Source: Fagopyrum homotropicum (Eukaryota; Streptophyta; Magnoliopsida; Caryophyllales; Polygonaceae). Taken from it: a stretch of 64,000 bases of DNA. The stretch spans positions 165,005,481-165,069,480 of the forward strand of contig BSWB01000001.1 in assembly GCA_033239125.1 (NCBI GenBank), read 5' to 3'. The notes under the pieces were generated by a model. That model was given only the letters and a program-made list of their open reading frames with translations, did not search any database and had not been told where the DNA came from. The position numbers and the translations under genes are program-made. Positions 9,564 through 22,300 of this stretch are shown in pieces. The stretch's first letter is position 1. Each line of letters opens with the position of its first letter.

Positions 9564-10004
9564 TCAAGCACAAGCACAAGCATTATCAACAGCAACAACA
9601 CTGGAAGAAGACCTAAACAGAAAATATCCAATCGCTAACCCAACAGAAACAGCGATCAAAACACCGTAATTAAACGACATCACCGCAAGCATAAGCATGT
9701 AACCGATCGCCGAATTGATTCCGAACATCACCGCTCCAGCCAATCGCCATGCCAAGGCTTCACCACCGGGGAGCTTAGTGGTGTAGCGAACGAGTAGAGG
9801 GGTTTGAATCGTCGGATCGACTGCGATTGATGATGACGATGCAGATGAATGAACCTGGAGGCGGAGATTCTCGAGGTATTGGTAGAAGACGGAGAAGAGG
9901 ATGCAGAAGAGAAGAGTTAAGGAGTATTCAGTCCATGTCTGAGTTTTCCAGAAATCGAAGAGGAGTGTTACTTGTTTCCCCCAGTAGAAGGTCATGTGCA
10001 TCAT
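9564..10004 (-). CDS. COPT5: Copper transporter COPT5 (Ctr family)
   Basis: Small Ctr-type Cu(I) transporter. COPT5 works on the vacuolar/prevacuolar membrane, exporting stored copper, and acts as a trimer. The 146-residue intronless frame starts MMHMTFYWG, the COPT5-type N terminus with few methionines. Segment 1 spans about 27-44. The second segment carries the pore motif MxxxM (Met105-Met109) and the third the GxxxG packing motif (Gly122-Gly126), both hallmarks of the family. The protein ends NACACA, whose CxC is the usual cytosolic copper-binding tail. The length and the YQYLEN element after helix 1 match the Arabidopsis COPT5 I remember. No sign of damage. Confidence 0.94.
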   Translation of the reverse strand: MMHMTFYWGKQVTLLFDFWKTQTWTEYSLTLLFCILFSVFYQYLENLRLQVHSSASSSSIAVDPTIQTPLLVRYTTKLPGGEALAWRLAGAVMFGINSAIGYMLMLAVMSFNYGVLIAVSVGLAIGYFLFRSSSSVVAVDNACACA

Positions 10005-10139
10005 CTTGCTCGGATCGTTGCTTAGATTTTTGATTGCAATGGAGGAAGAAGATTTGCTGGTGAAATTTTGAGACGAAGGAACGGCAGTTGAGAGAGGATA
10101 AAGGGGAGAGAAGCGTATTGGGATTTGGGAAAAGTACGG

Positions 10140-10800
10140 CCTGTTTAGGAAGTACTATTAAGAGTAGTACATTTTAATATTTGAATATTGTACTACAATT
10201 TATTTCGGCCCATTGGGCCATGTATATGGATGGGTCCAGGCCCATTTCAATCAGATGGAAGACTCGGCCCGTTCACCACTGATTGTAGGATGAATCTTTT
10301 AATGTTACTCCAAAAATCAATCAAAAAAATTATTTTACCAAACACTTATTAAGATATTTTTTTATCAGATTTTTATATTTAGAACACTAAAAAATAAAAT
10401 TAATCAAACAACTATTTAATAAGGTAAAGTTACTTTACACAAAAAATCTTCAACTACTCAAAAAGTTTGTCATATCGAAACAGACTAATTGTGATAAATA
10501 CGAGCATACATAAAAATAAAAGAGGATTTTTAGTCGACTATTTAAATATCAAAATGTGCAGGGTTTGTTCGGTTGAACGAGATTTATCGTAGATGAAAAT
10601 GAAGCTGAAGTTGAGGATGAAAAATGAGAACAAAGACGAAGGAAATGAATTAAAGAAAATAATTGGTTTGGTGTTTGGTTTTTGGTAGAAAAGAAATTAT
10701 TATGAAATGTAGCCATGTGACATACACATGATAAGAGAACATGGTTGTTTGCACTAAAAATTGAGTTGTAAACGCATACATGTTTAAGGTAACTTGACTA
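10140..10800. other. Intergenic, AT-rich, possible MITE remnant
   Basis: No gene. The block beginning ggcctgtttaggaagtact at about 10139 and ending near 10488 with 'cgaaacagacta' may be a worn inverted-repeat element, but I could not fix its ends. The 'gtttgttcggttg' phrase at 10562 looks like another MITE end. Confidence 0.3.
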
Positions 10801-10879
10801 ATTATGTTTTATAGCAATTTGTCACCACCACTTGCTTAATTTCATACATTTGGGCACTGTAAATTGTATGTTTTACAAA

Positions 10880-11192
10880 GTTACAAATCACCCTCACTAA
10901 CATAGTTCTTGCATTCAAACACAGCTGCAAGCCTTCAACTTCTTGCTTTCGGTCCTGAATTGCTTGTATATCGCCTTGAGGGAGTGTTTCTGAAGGAGGG
11001 ATCCACTCGGGGTGCTCATTAGTTCGGATGATCCTTTGGTAGTTGAACAAGACATTGCTTCTCGTACTGAATTACTTCTATAGGAATTGTAGAGAGATGG
11101 TTGATCAAAGACAGCCATTTGGCTGCAGGCTCTTTGTTTTCTAAGACCAACACATTTCCAACATTCAAGGGAGTCAAGGGGACTATCTCCTG
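10880..11192 (-). other. Possible terminal exon or gene remnant, unrecognised
   Basis: On the minus strand a pyrimidine-rich tract ending TTTTCAG precedes about 300 bases rich in open frames. One frame opens EIVPLTPLNVGNVLVLENK and continues to QLPKDHPN before a stop. Another frame picks up at once with NEHPEWIPPSETLPQ. A third stays open to a stop at about 10915. This fits either a last exon plus 3' UTR or a frameshifted fragment. Upstream on the same strand, a donor-like CCCTAAG|GTACGT sits at about 12720, so a spliced minus-strand unit of about 2 kb is conceivable. I do not recognise the family. Confidence 0.25.
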
Positions 11193-11204
11193 AAAACTAG
11201 ACAT

Positions 11205-12975
11205 ATATAAAAGGAAAGATTTAGATTTTTTTTTTCATACATTGCAAATACTATGACAATCCAACTTAATTAGGAAAGCATCGAAACTGATACATATATT
11301 GCTGATTTTAGTGGTAAAATATCCTGCCTTTCTTCTATAACTGATGTAAAAATGTAGAGAATCAAAATAAACAAGTAATGCAATCAATCTTCATTGGCAT
11401 TTATGGTATTTTTATAAGGTAAACCAATATCCATAATCAGTCTTGTAAGTCAATTGAGCGTGTGAATTGATATGATTATGCCAGCTTTGTCTCCACAAAA
11501 TACATCAAATATTGCACAGATGGTCATAGATTGTCATTTCACACTAAGATAAGATTATTATTATTATTATTGGGTTTATATTTCTTATTAAGAGAAGTAT
11601 GCACTTATGCTAAATACATAACAGTTCTTCACAAGAAGACGATTCTGCAAAACAAAGCTTTTTTAATTAAAAATACAAGAATCGAGTTCATCAAATTTTG
11701 GAGGTATAATATAGGTGCATCTGAATGCAAGAACCGAGTAGGAAAAATGGTAATGCCAGAATCTCAAATACATTTCATGTCTGCAATGTACAACGGTGTA
11801 TACTCTATCAAGATAGAGTGTATCAGAGACTCTAACTTATTGCCTTCAAAGTCAATTTGCATCATTATTCATAAAATATACAAAATCATTAAAAACGTAA
11901 AATAGCTTATAGGAGGAGCTAAGGAGCAAGACATTAGTGTTCATCAACAAGTTGTCAAAGCTTTCATGGTTTGATGGTATAACTCAACATCAATACCCCA
12001 ACTGAATTTAAAAAATGACAATCAAAACATATACTAATTAATAAATTTTTTTAAAAAAAGCAAATTTATAAAACCTTTACCCGAACACAATGAAGATGGA
12101 TCAGAAAATTGGCTTGGATACTCAAAAGAGTATGCATTGCTCAGTTTAAGCAGTTTCGATCATTTGGGGAAAAAGTCCTCATTTCCATAAAGTATAAAAG
12201 TATATGAAACAAGCCTAAATCACAAATTGTGTGGGTGACTCATACAAATGTACCTCGGCGATGAAAAAACAACACATAAGAACTATTAAAGAGTATGAAC
12301 AAAGCCTAAATCTTGAATAATGAATGAATGTTGCGTCTCCTTATGATCTGCAACTCCATTGAATAACATAAATAGAAGCACAGAACATGGAGAAGATGAA
12401 ATTGTTCATTTATGTCCATTAAAATTCAAAATGGACCACTACATAAGCTTCCCAGGTTTGCCAAGATGGACTAATTCAACAATTAGCATAATAAAAACTA
12501 ATACTTTTTTGTTTTAACCAGATTTGAGGAAGAACTTCACAAATCAATAACATATATATATGAAGTTGAAAGAAGTTTGTATAACACTAATTACCTGGAT
12601 ATGTTACGGATTTGTTGACAAATGAGAAGGGATCTTGTCTCAAATCTAATAAAAAACACAAACTTGTTGATAATCGACTCAAAGAGGAAATAAGAAGGGG
12701 AGAGGAGAATTGAAACGTACCTTAGGGTTTAGAAGGGTAAAACTGAGAAGTCGAATTATGTAATTCCCATAACCTGATAGGTTGTGGTTGAAGAAAAACC
12801 CCATACTTCATCCCCTTCATTCTCGACTATTCAAATTTCAAAATGTGTAAATCTGATGCAGGTAAATTTCACTCAAAAATTTGAATTCACACAAAGCAAT
12901 CTCAGACTTCATTTCAAATCAAGAGAGATTATATGCTTCAACATCAATACAATCAAGTAATCAACTTCCTGAATC
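11205..12975. other. Intergenic or intronic stretch without supported gene
   Basis: AT-rich. Apart from donor-like sites on minus at about 12720 and 12594 and a CT-rich leader-like tract, nothing is visible. A 124-codon plus frame at 11531-11905 begins with leucine codons from a (tta)n run and has no family resemblance. Confidence 0.3.
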
Positions 12976-14022
12976 CTAACCCTCGACATCAGTATCCGAA
13001 TCCAGCTTCCACCATGGATGATCATCTTTCAAAACCTTCGAATCATCCTCCCCATCAGTCATACAAACAGGATCTCCAATATCCGGATCATACGTCCACT
13101 CCAACTTCTTCAAAATATCACGATCCCTCCACCTCCCAAGAACCACAGGACCCTCCTTCCTCGCCTTACCAGCCAAGATCTCCCTCCACGAAAACCAAGC
13201 ATCAGCGTTCCTCTTCAACAAGCCGTCGTTCCGATCACCCACCACAACCGTCTTGAAACACCTCTCTCTCGCCTCACTCAACACACCTACAAAATCCGAG
13301 TCATCTGAAACGAGCACTAAACACTCTATTCTCCTATGATCCATTGCATCCACCATGTGGGCCCTCAATGCCGAGTCAGCCGCCTGTGGCCGGTGTGCCA
13401 CAGCCTGAACCCAAAACCCCGCCCTCTTAAGCTCATCAGATAAACCATACCCAACTTTAGGAGTCAAAATCTCACCTTCAGCCTTCTTATACTTCTCCAT
13501 TTTTATTGAATATTTACCCACCAAATCTAGCCTCTTCCTTCCCTTGGCTGAATCAATCTGATTCAACCGCTTCTGGTTCTCACGCTCGTGGATCTTGAAG
13601 TGGTTCATTAGCTTTTCATTGTTGTAAAACTTCCTCCCACAAACGTGACATTTGTGAGGCTCAATTGGCTTTATTACTCCCTTGTTTTCCAGTCCGTTCA
13701 GTACTTCTTTCACCTTTCTTTGGTCTCTGACCCTCGGTGGCACGTAGCTGAACGCATGTGGGTTGGCATAGGCTACCATGTACTTGATTACACCAAAGGA
13801 CGAGACTGCCTTCTTCAGCCTGGTGGCAGCTTCATAGGGTGGTAGTGAATTGGGGGGCTTGTTCTCCAAGTCCCAGAATATGCCAACTTTTGCCTGGGAG
13901 GTTTTTTCTACGGTAGAAGGGTAAGGGTATGAGGATTTGGATTTGAAATGGAGAAATTTAGTGGGAAAGTGATGTTGGAGAATGGGTTTTCGGGTTTTAG
14001 GGTTTCGTACGAATCCAAACAT
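12976..14022 (-). CDS. NYN-domain nuclease-like protein with an internal C2H2 zinc finger
   Basis: A 348-residue intronless protein. The first 40 residues are rich in Arg, Lys, His and Ser with few acids, consistent with an organelle-targeting presequence. The NYN (PIN-like RNase) core begins VGIFWDLEN (Asp51) and resumes with QAADSALRAHMVD (Asp216) and LVLVSDDSDF (Asp240, Asp241, Asp243). These acidic residues line the metal site in this family. Between the two halves sits one classic C2H2 finger: Cys125, Cys128, His141, His145. Plants have related C2H2/NYN proteins and the mitochondrial NYN nucleases MNU1/MNU2, but the RNA substrate of this subgroup is not something I can name. The TAG is at 12976-12978. 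Start and length look sound. Confidence 0.85.
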   Translation of the reverse strand: MFGFVRNPKTRKPILQHHFPTKFLHFKSKSSYPYPSTVEKTSQAKVGIFWDLENKPPNSLPPYEAATRLKKAVSSFGVIKYMVAYANPHAFSYVPPRVRDQRKVKEVLNGLENKGVIKPIEPHKCHVCGRKFYNNEKLMNHFKIHERENQKRLNQIDSAKGRKRLDLVGKYSIKMEKYKKAEGEILTPKVGYGLSDELKRAGFWVQAVAHRPQAADSALRAHMVDAMDHRRIECLVLVSDDSDFVGVLSEARERCFKTVVVGDRNDGLLKRNADAWFSWREILAGKARKEGPVVLGRWRDRDILKKLEWTYDPDIGDPVCMTDGEDDSKVLKDDHPWWKLDSDTDVEG

Positions 14023-17000
14023 GCCAGATTTTCTTCAAGCAAGCAAGTAAGATAAAAATTTATAGTCGGGTGAGTCAGAAGCTAAGAGTTGATACGAATC
14101 TAAATTTGTTTAAAGAGGTATGTCAACGATGAAAATCAAGAAAGCCGGTATACTTGGTGAAAGTCTTTAACCTCTGCTTGATGATCAGCTGATGCTACAA
14201 GTTCCCTTGGTTCTCCTGGATTTTGTAATTGTGTATGAGTCCAGTGGGCCTTGCTTTGCCCTTGGTTCTCCTAGACAATTTTGTAGAAAGAAGCCTTTCA
14301 ATTTGCTCTGTCAAAGTTCGACCTGCCACATGATCTTTGTAGTTTCATTATGCTTATCTCACAAGTTAAAAGAAAACAATAATATTACAAATTACCATGA
14401 AATTGTTATCATTTATGTGAAAACTAAGCAGGATGTCACACGCCAATCAGCATAGACGACCATTATAAACATAAATACACGACATCAATAGCACTGAAAA
14501 CATTGTTGAATCATATCCAAGCCTATGAACACCTCAGCTGCACATACACTAAAAACGGCTGTCAGCAAGGCATCATTCCTATCGTCTTTACTTTGGGTAT
14601 TGCACAATACAAGTGTAGGTTACTCATGATATTCAACATACGTGACAGAGCTTTAGGTCATAATACTAAACAGCCAACAATCTCCTGAATTGCAATAATT
14701 CAAGTATATGAACTAGGAACCTTCTAATCTGTAGTAATATTTAGAACAAACTATTTGCCCCAATAATCGAGAGAAAATTTAATAGAGAAGGACAACAAAG
14801 ACTAACAAACTAGGACAAGCAGTTTACTATAAGGATTAAGGAATATCATCAAGCACTTGGCATGCAAGATCATTCCCTCACCTACAACCCAATAATATAA
14901 GGAAGGCAAAAAACAAAGAACAATTATTTTACCCAAATCCCTGTTGTGCAGTTCATCAAATATGTGCAATTGCCAATTTAGTGATCATTAGTCAATCTTG
15001 GGAAATGCTGTGTCTAGTAATCCAACCCATTCCAATAATAATTTCAGATTCCATCAGAATATCAATGTACCGTTAATATCTTTCTAATTCAATGACTAGA
15101 AGTGCTCAAAATTTTAAAAATCTAAGAAAGGCAATGCCTGAAGTATTGAACTCCGAAAACTGCATTTGAATGATAGCATCAGTTGAGTGTGGGTTGCTGT
15201 TCTAGAATCCAAATTTTGTAAAATCTTGAACTGCTATTAAGAGCTTTGTTACAGAGGGGGATTATAAAAGAGGAGATCTACAGACATGGAGATAGCGGTC
15301 ACTGGAGGAACAAGAAAGAAGGGCAGCGATCAAGCAATGTTAACAAGAGTATTTTTATACAATTGTCATTCATCAAAAATATTTAGGATATTAAGAGGAA
15401 TGTCCATGCTAATAAACTGATTGCATTATACTGAAAAAAAATTGATACAATTGGGCGTCTCCAAAGTCCAAACTGGATATTTCCCGGCACAGAGCAGCAG
15501 ACCAAACAGAATCGACTTGGTCACATTCAGTTTAATGTGTAATTTAGTTTCTTATCTACATCCCATTGAATTGATAAAACATATCCAAACCAACATTTTA
15601 GACATATCATACAGAAATGAAAATATATTATCATACAAACGGAATTTTAAAATGGGCATGTGAAAGGGCTCATATGAGTGTTAACAGATGCATCACAGTG
15701 GCTGAAAAACTTCAAATTTCTCACAAATTCAAAAGGGGAGAGAAGAAGAAATAGAGTTACAGACGAGAAGAGCCAAACCCTTTCTTCCAATCAGACAGAA
15801 TAGAAAGGGGGCGGCGAATTGATTCACCCATTCTTCTCTCTGTCCCTCATTTCCAACATCCCAAACTCCCAATCAAATGCATAGCAAGAAAATGCGCAGA
15901 ATTTCACCCACTTCACCCTCTCTATGTAATCACTGCCCAGAAACAGCAAGGGCGTTAATTGAACAAGAAAGAGTACAAGAGCAGAGCTTTACGTTGGCAA
16001 ACACACCCTAAGATAGGATGTTGGTACGATACAGAGAAAAGTATTGGTGGTAAGTATGAAAAGAGGAGAGAGGGATGAAACCACATTATAATCATCGCCC
16101 GATGCCCAAATAGAAGATAAATGTGAAGAGAGTGAAATGAATAAAATAGATTGGTTTATGGTCTATGGGTCATAATTGATGAAGCTTACCGTGGGTTCTG
16201 TGATGGTGGTGGCGGATTCCGGTGCACCGACAGAAGCGAGGAAGTATTTGATGGATTGTAGCCACTAGCATATGGTAGGATGCTTTGTGGTCAAATACAG
16301 GCAATCTATGAAAAATAAGTAGAGGAAACGGATGGTGGGATGGGTTGTAGCACCGGCGACAGGGAGACGAGGAACAGTGGTCCAGTCGCCGGGTAGAATA
16401 GAATATGAAGAGAGGCGAGTTGGTCTTTTCCAGACGAAGAAAGGGATGAGTTCAAATGTTCAATCTTTGGTTTTATTTCCAAAGTATTATTAGGGTGTGT
16501 TTGGCAGTGGGGGGTATTATTTAGAAGATTAATAAATGGGGTTATTACGGATTAAATGTTATGATGGGTTTATAATGATTGACTGTATCACTTCACCCAC
16601 TCTTAAAGTTTAGATCGAACTCTTTGAAGCTCTAAGCAATAAGGATATGATCAATTATTATACATATATACTCGATAATGCCAAAACTCTTCTAAAAGCA
16701 AACTATAATGACTATGATAAACGATTAGTAATAAGCTGGTTGGAAGTTGATCACTCTGCTTGTGGGATTATCTATATGTCAAAACTTAAAAAATGCAAGC
16801 CAAGTTATTCTCAGTTTTGAACTTTTTGACTACAAGGGACTTAGATCCACAAAACACGAATCAACCTGGATAAAAACTATTGTATTCATGCGGATCTTTC
16901 ATTTTATTCAAGGAATACTTAACTCACAAAAAAAATGTGGATCAACTACATACCAACGGATAGTAGATAATTGATGAATCCTATAAGGCAGGTAATACTA

Positions 17001-17734
17001 TTAAAGTCAATAAGAAGTAAAAGTAAGCAACAAAGTTCCAGATAGATGTGAAGAAACACTAAGGTGCTCCGTGACAACTCAAACAGACTCAAATATGCTT
17101 TTTCAGTAATGAAATACAACACCAGTCAAGTGACATAATCTAATATATCATAAGCTGTGTATAAGAGTAGTATGTCGAAGATTTTCCGATCCAAACAAAG
17201 AAGAATCATGCTAAAACCCAATCAGTCATCATAGGTTATGGTTACGAATTTAAGATCAAATAGAGAGGAATCACAAATTTGATTGACATCACAATCTCAT
17301 TTATCACCAATTTGATTAACAGCACAGTCAAAATGAGACGAATCAGCAAATTCTAAACTCACTCCTAATGAGAGTCATAAATTGTTTAACAACAAAGAGT
17401 CAAATCACTAATTTATATGGTAATGAATTCAAAATGGGAGTTCTCATAAGTGGAGAGAAGAATCATTAATTTTAAAGCAAAGAACAATAGTGAAAGATGA
17501 ATAATATCTCACCGTCAGGAGCCTGGTCGGAACCAATTTCCTCCCACCGCCATACTCTCTTTTCCTGATTTGATGGAGAGCTCTTTGTAATGGTGAAGAA
17601 GAACGAATGAAACCGACTCATATTTCTCTTCACTGTCGTGTGTTTTGTTTCTTCATCCAAGGGTATGAGTGGTATCGTAATTGATAAAAAGAAATTAATC
17701 TCCATTAACCACTTATCTAGTCCAAAACACACGA
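14023..17734. other. Intergenic, 3.7 kb, no supported protein gene
   Basis: No open frame above about 90 codons has content I trust. On minus, two leader-like tracts end in donor sequences: about 16189-16440 (CAGAACCCAC|GGTAAGC) and about 17512-17590 (CCTGACG|GTGAGA). They could be 5' exons of an untranslated or decayed transcript. The phrase TTAGGGTGTGTTTGGCA at about 16491 and its reverse complement at about 15996-16013 look like ends of two separate small transposons facing away from each other. Confidence 0.35.
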
Positions 17735-17868
17735 CATCTACTGTAATTGAATAGTCATTTGAGATTCTTCATTTGATGGAGGCGTGATGTGATCAACGGA
17801 CACTCGGGTAGATGGTGTCGGTGTATTCGGCACTCTAGCATCTACTGTAATTGAATAGTCATTTGAGA
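17735..17868 (+). repeat. Two identical 30-bp direct copies, 104 bp apart
   Basis: The 30 bases at 17735-17764 recur unchanged at 17839-17868, beginning catctactgtaattgaatag. The copy flanks a short tract with no gene. Confidence 0.8.
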
Positions 17869-17869
17869 A

Positions 17870-18080
17870 TGTAGGGCTCTCGCATGTGATGCTCTAAGAG
17901 CTCTATATAACCTCTAGCAATGGCTCCTCAATTGACATATTTATAGCTCCATCTCGAACTCTAGCTCTACCCCAAGTTCTACCTCAGCCACGAGAACGGA
18001 GTGTATGTCGTCTTGTATCTCTTCCTCCAACAGTGGCACCTCTCGAAACTCTCGGGCGTACCATGTCTACAGCGTTGTGT
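17870..18080 (-). other. Arg/Gly-rich coding-like remnant, probably from a transposon
   Basis: Read on minus from a possible ATG at about 18064, the frame gives MVRPRVSRGATVGGRDTRR and, past a stop, a further Arg/Gly-rich stretch. The compositional bias suggests a broken coding segment. I could not assign a family. Confidence 0.25.
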
Positions 18081-18344
18081 TTCACGATCAACATGAACAA
18101 ACTATAATCTAAAACATCCTATAACTCCTACAAACAAAAATTTAATACTTTAAGTACTACTTGAGTCGACGATGAATATCTCACGTTTCTTACTAACCCA
18201 ACATCCCGACATTACACGTGCATTTACAAACCACAAAAGACCAAATAGAAAAATCTTTCAAATTACAATTAACAGTTATTTCCATTTTAATAATAAATAA
18301 ATATTATTAGTATGTTTTTGTCACATTTTCCCGAATATTTTTTG

Positions 18345-18780
18345 TCGAATACGAGACTATAAATGTAGTAGTATAACGCTTACACCAACATGGCCTAAGT
18401 AGGGTAGTTAAATAAATATTCATGTTTAAAACCTATTAAAAGTATCTGAATTAACAAGTTATTTTCACAATGTAGTTTTCGAAGAAGACAAAATTTAAAA
18501 ATTTTGTTGACATTAATAGTATCTAGTTATTTACCTTCAACCGTTATGTATATTTGTACCATCAAAAAACCTTTCATTTTTTAATTGAGTGATTAAAAAT
18601 TAAATGAGAAAAAATAGAGGTTAGATTCTATGATAATTTTTTTCTAATTTAAAGAATATTATTTTTGTATAAACGTGACATTATAACTTTCAGTCTCTCA
18701 CACCAAGTATGACCTATGTAGAGTAGTTAAATAAATATACATGTTTATAACCTAATGAAATTATTTGTATCAACCAAATT
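18345..18780 (+). repeat. Diverged direct repeat of about 70 bp in an AT-rich spacer
   Basis: The unit containing gtagttaaataaatat followed by 'catgttta.aacct' occurs at about 18375-18450 and about 18700-18775. The rest of 18080-19060 is AT-rich with no gene. Confidence 0.5.
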
Positions 18781-19260
18781 TTCCATGATATAAACTCTTG
18801 GCTTTCATAATTTAATGTACCTAATAATTATTTATTGTATATAAAGCTTCATTGGCTTTGGTTATAAATTTGCCATAAATTCAAAATTTTGAGCAAATTA
18901 TTAATTTTAATCCATGAATAAGAAAATGTAAAACATCTCCATTTGATAAAGAGATTATTTATAGGGTTATTAAAAGATTATCGATAATTAAATTAAAATA
19001 TAAAAGTTAATATTTAAAACTAGTGCCTATATCAATACTGTAAAACATCGAATCAAGGGGGTTTAACCCTTCTGCTCCAACGAACAATCCATGGGCTTTA
19101 GCCACACATATAAGCAACACAATCTGCACAGCGCTGACGTGCAGTTGAGGATCTACAAGAAGAATTTTTCTTTAATTGACTCCCAATCTCTCTCTTCGTT
19201 AATCTCTATTCGTGCTAATCTGGTTGTTTGTGCCAGGTAGAGAGAAAGAACGGGCCCTAT

Positions 19261-19268
19261 CCACGTGG
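19261..19268. promoter_or_regulatory. G-box (CCACGTGG) near the maspardin-like gene start
   Basis: Palindromic CCACGTGG about 130 bp upstream of the start codon. G-boxes bind bZIP and bHLH factors. It may lie in the promoter or the leader. Confidence 0.35.
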
Positions 19269-19396
19269 TTCTTCCCATATTTTCCAAAACCCCAAATTGC
19301 AGAGGAGAATTCCTGATCTGGGCGGCTTTGTATTGTCATGGTTAATCATTCAACCAAGAGAAGAAGAACCCATTAATCGCACCCTAAATCCAAGCA

Positions 19397-22300
19397 ATGA
19401 AAGCATTTAAAGGGGCTTTTACTGTGCCCGGAGACTATGTGTACTTCAAGTCCCAGGTTCCCCTTCACAAGATCCCTGTGAGTTTACCCTTTTCTCTTCA
19501 TGCGTTTTTCTACTTTGTATTGCTTCTGGTTTGCCCTCTTTGATTTTTCAAGCTTTGGCCTTTATGGTTTTTGCGTGGGTTCAATTTGTGAGGAATGTGA
19601 TTATGCTGGTTTAGCAGATCGTGGTGTCATAGTGTTTGGATTTGAATTGACTTTCTAGTTTTAGTGTGTGTTCGAGTTCATATCCAACAATCTGCTACAG
19701 GGAATTGATGAGTGGATTTGCAATCCACTATTGATGGGCAATTGTGAAAATTTGACTTTTGCCGTTCATATTTGAAATACTTTTCTTTCAATTTATGGTA
19801 GAAGAATTGGGAGGAAACTGTAACTTTGACCTGACAAAACTAGATTCACTAGCAGTTGATTTGGGAGAATTTACGTGTCCTTTTCAGATGATGATTGCTA
19901 ATCAGTGATGCTTTTTAAGCATCGATTCTAGTTCTTTTGCATTGGATAGATACTACACTTGTCTATCTTTTGCATATGAAGATCTGGATTGTATCCTCAT
20001 AACATTTTTATTCTTTTGACTTCTCTGATTGACTTGAAGCTCACTTGTCTTGAGCTCAAGGGACCGTATTTGCTGCATTTTAACATACAAGTGCAGAAGT
20101 AGGAGATGTTGAGATATTGCTTGTTGAGGTGAAGACTTGTTTGCCACTTTTGTTAGTTCGTTAATCCAGTCAATATAATCCCGTGCCTGAATTATTTCCC
20201 TGTTTTGTAAGTAATGTGATTTGATTAAAAAGCAAGCTGAACCAAAGATAAGCAATTACATGACGAACCTAAGTATTACTGAGGATTGAGTAGTCCTGAA
20301 TGACTAAAAATTGTTTAATGGGTAAACAAGTAATATCCGAGGAATGAGTAGTCCTGAGGATTAAGTATTACTGAGGAATGAGTCATTGTGGTTTTATATT
20401 GTGAATAAGCTCGGTCTGGTAATATCATGAACCTTGTTAAAGGTGTTGCATGCCCAAAACTATTGGTTCTAGAATCCATCTCTTTCCCCTAAAGTTGGAG
20501 CATGGCCATGAAGGGAGGTGTGTGATTGTACCAGCTTGACAGTTGACAGTGAGTCTTTAGAGGATATTTTTCCCACGTTTTTTCACTTTGCAGTTTCTCT
20601 CTCCACATTAGTGGTCTACTTGTCTTTCCCCTTTGCTATTTGTTAGATGGCCTATTTCATAATGTCTTTTTGTGGTATTTACATGAGCCCGTTGTTTATG
20701 CACTTTGGCTTTGTTCCATTTATGTGAAGCTTTGTGAAATTGTTTTCTGAGTGCTGGACTGAGGGTTCTTTTGATTATTCAGTTTGCTGAATCCTGGTTT
20801 CTGCTGGAATTGATAGAGCTTAGAGATCCTTTGCTGCTTCTTTTGATAATGCTTCTGCTTCTTTAGTTAATATCACATCTTATAGTATAATTTCGTCTTT
20901 TAGATTGGCACAAAGCAGTGGAGATACTATGACTTTGGGCCAAAGGTTGTTCCTCCACTTATCTGTCTTCCCGGGACTGCTGGAACGGCAGATGTCTACT
21001 ACAAACAAATCATGGCATTATCAATGAAGGTAGCTTCATCGACTGGCTCTGTGCTGTTTTTTTCACTGATCCTTGATATGCATCTTCCTCCTTTCAGCTA
21101 AAATAACTTGTTAAGTCTTTAGACAAAATAAGGATCTTGAAATACAAGAAACTGATGTAAACCTCTTCTCGATTCAATGGACTAGCACAATATCTTTTGA
21201 TTTTTTTCCTGCATTCTTTTCTTTGTTAATCAGTCCTAAATTATTATAGCAGTTGAACTGGCATTTGTTCTCAATGCTGCTGAATTTTGAGATGATTGAT
21301 TGATTGTGTCCATATCTACTATTATTTTTATGCGACTTATATTTTTATGGGCATAGCTGTGCATTTTAACTTAGTAGGGATAGCGTGTATCATGATAAAT
21401 TTAATTTCTATTTTTCTAGCTTGAAATTATATAATTTTCAGTGATTAGAATTTCATGGATGATCACTGTTTAGCTATTTCAAATTATATATACCGAGCTC
21501 TCAAGTTTCAGATGATGTACATCAAACACATTCAATTTATTTGATTCTCTCTTGCAGGGTTATCGGGTGATTTCTGTTGATATTCCTCGAGTATGGAATT
21601 ATCAAGAATGGATTCAGGCATTTGAGAAGTTTTTGGATGCTCTTGATGTTCATCATGTAAGGATGTGTTTGAAATTTATCTTGCTGATTTGCCCTCCTTT
21701 ACTACAACAATTTACTTGTGTCTGCTTTTTTAAAAACGAGCTTGACTAAACATTTGATGGACTTCCAACTGCTCCTGGGTATTAAACTCTTGCAAAGTTA
21801 AGTTTTCCTGAAACAATGGAAGTAGACACTACTAATTACAAGAAAAATTACTTCTCATCTAACCAAAAAAATAAAAATAAAAAATTACTTCTTACCGACT
21901 TGAATGATGAAGTTTGATTAATTCGCTGTATACCGTGGTTCATTTATCTCAGTTATGGAATCTATTAGAGTCAACTTGGTTGTCTGCATCTGAGAAACTC
22001 AAGGGGCAACTTAAATGGGCATATTCTGTAAAATTTCATGTTTCCTTTTAAAAACGAAAATTTTCACTATACGGAGATTCTGATTATTTTGTTAACGGTA
22101 TAGGATCACATTCTATACTCATCTACTGCTCTTCTGACACCGTGCTAAACAGTCTGCCTTGAATGTCACATCTCTCTTTTTCTCTGACAGGTACATATAT
22201 ATGGGACATCACTTGGAGGCTTCTTGGCACAACTTTTCGCTCAGCATCGCCCAAGACGTGTTAGGTCATTAGTCCTTTCAAATACGTTCTTGGATACACA

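Noticed and set aside
11531..11905. 124-codon plus frame
   Set aside because: Leucines come from a (tta)n run, there is no family resemblance, and the context is AT-rich.
12933..13308. Proline-rich plus-strand frames
   Set aside because: Antisense to the 3' part of the NYN gene.
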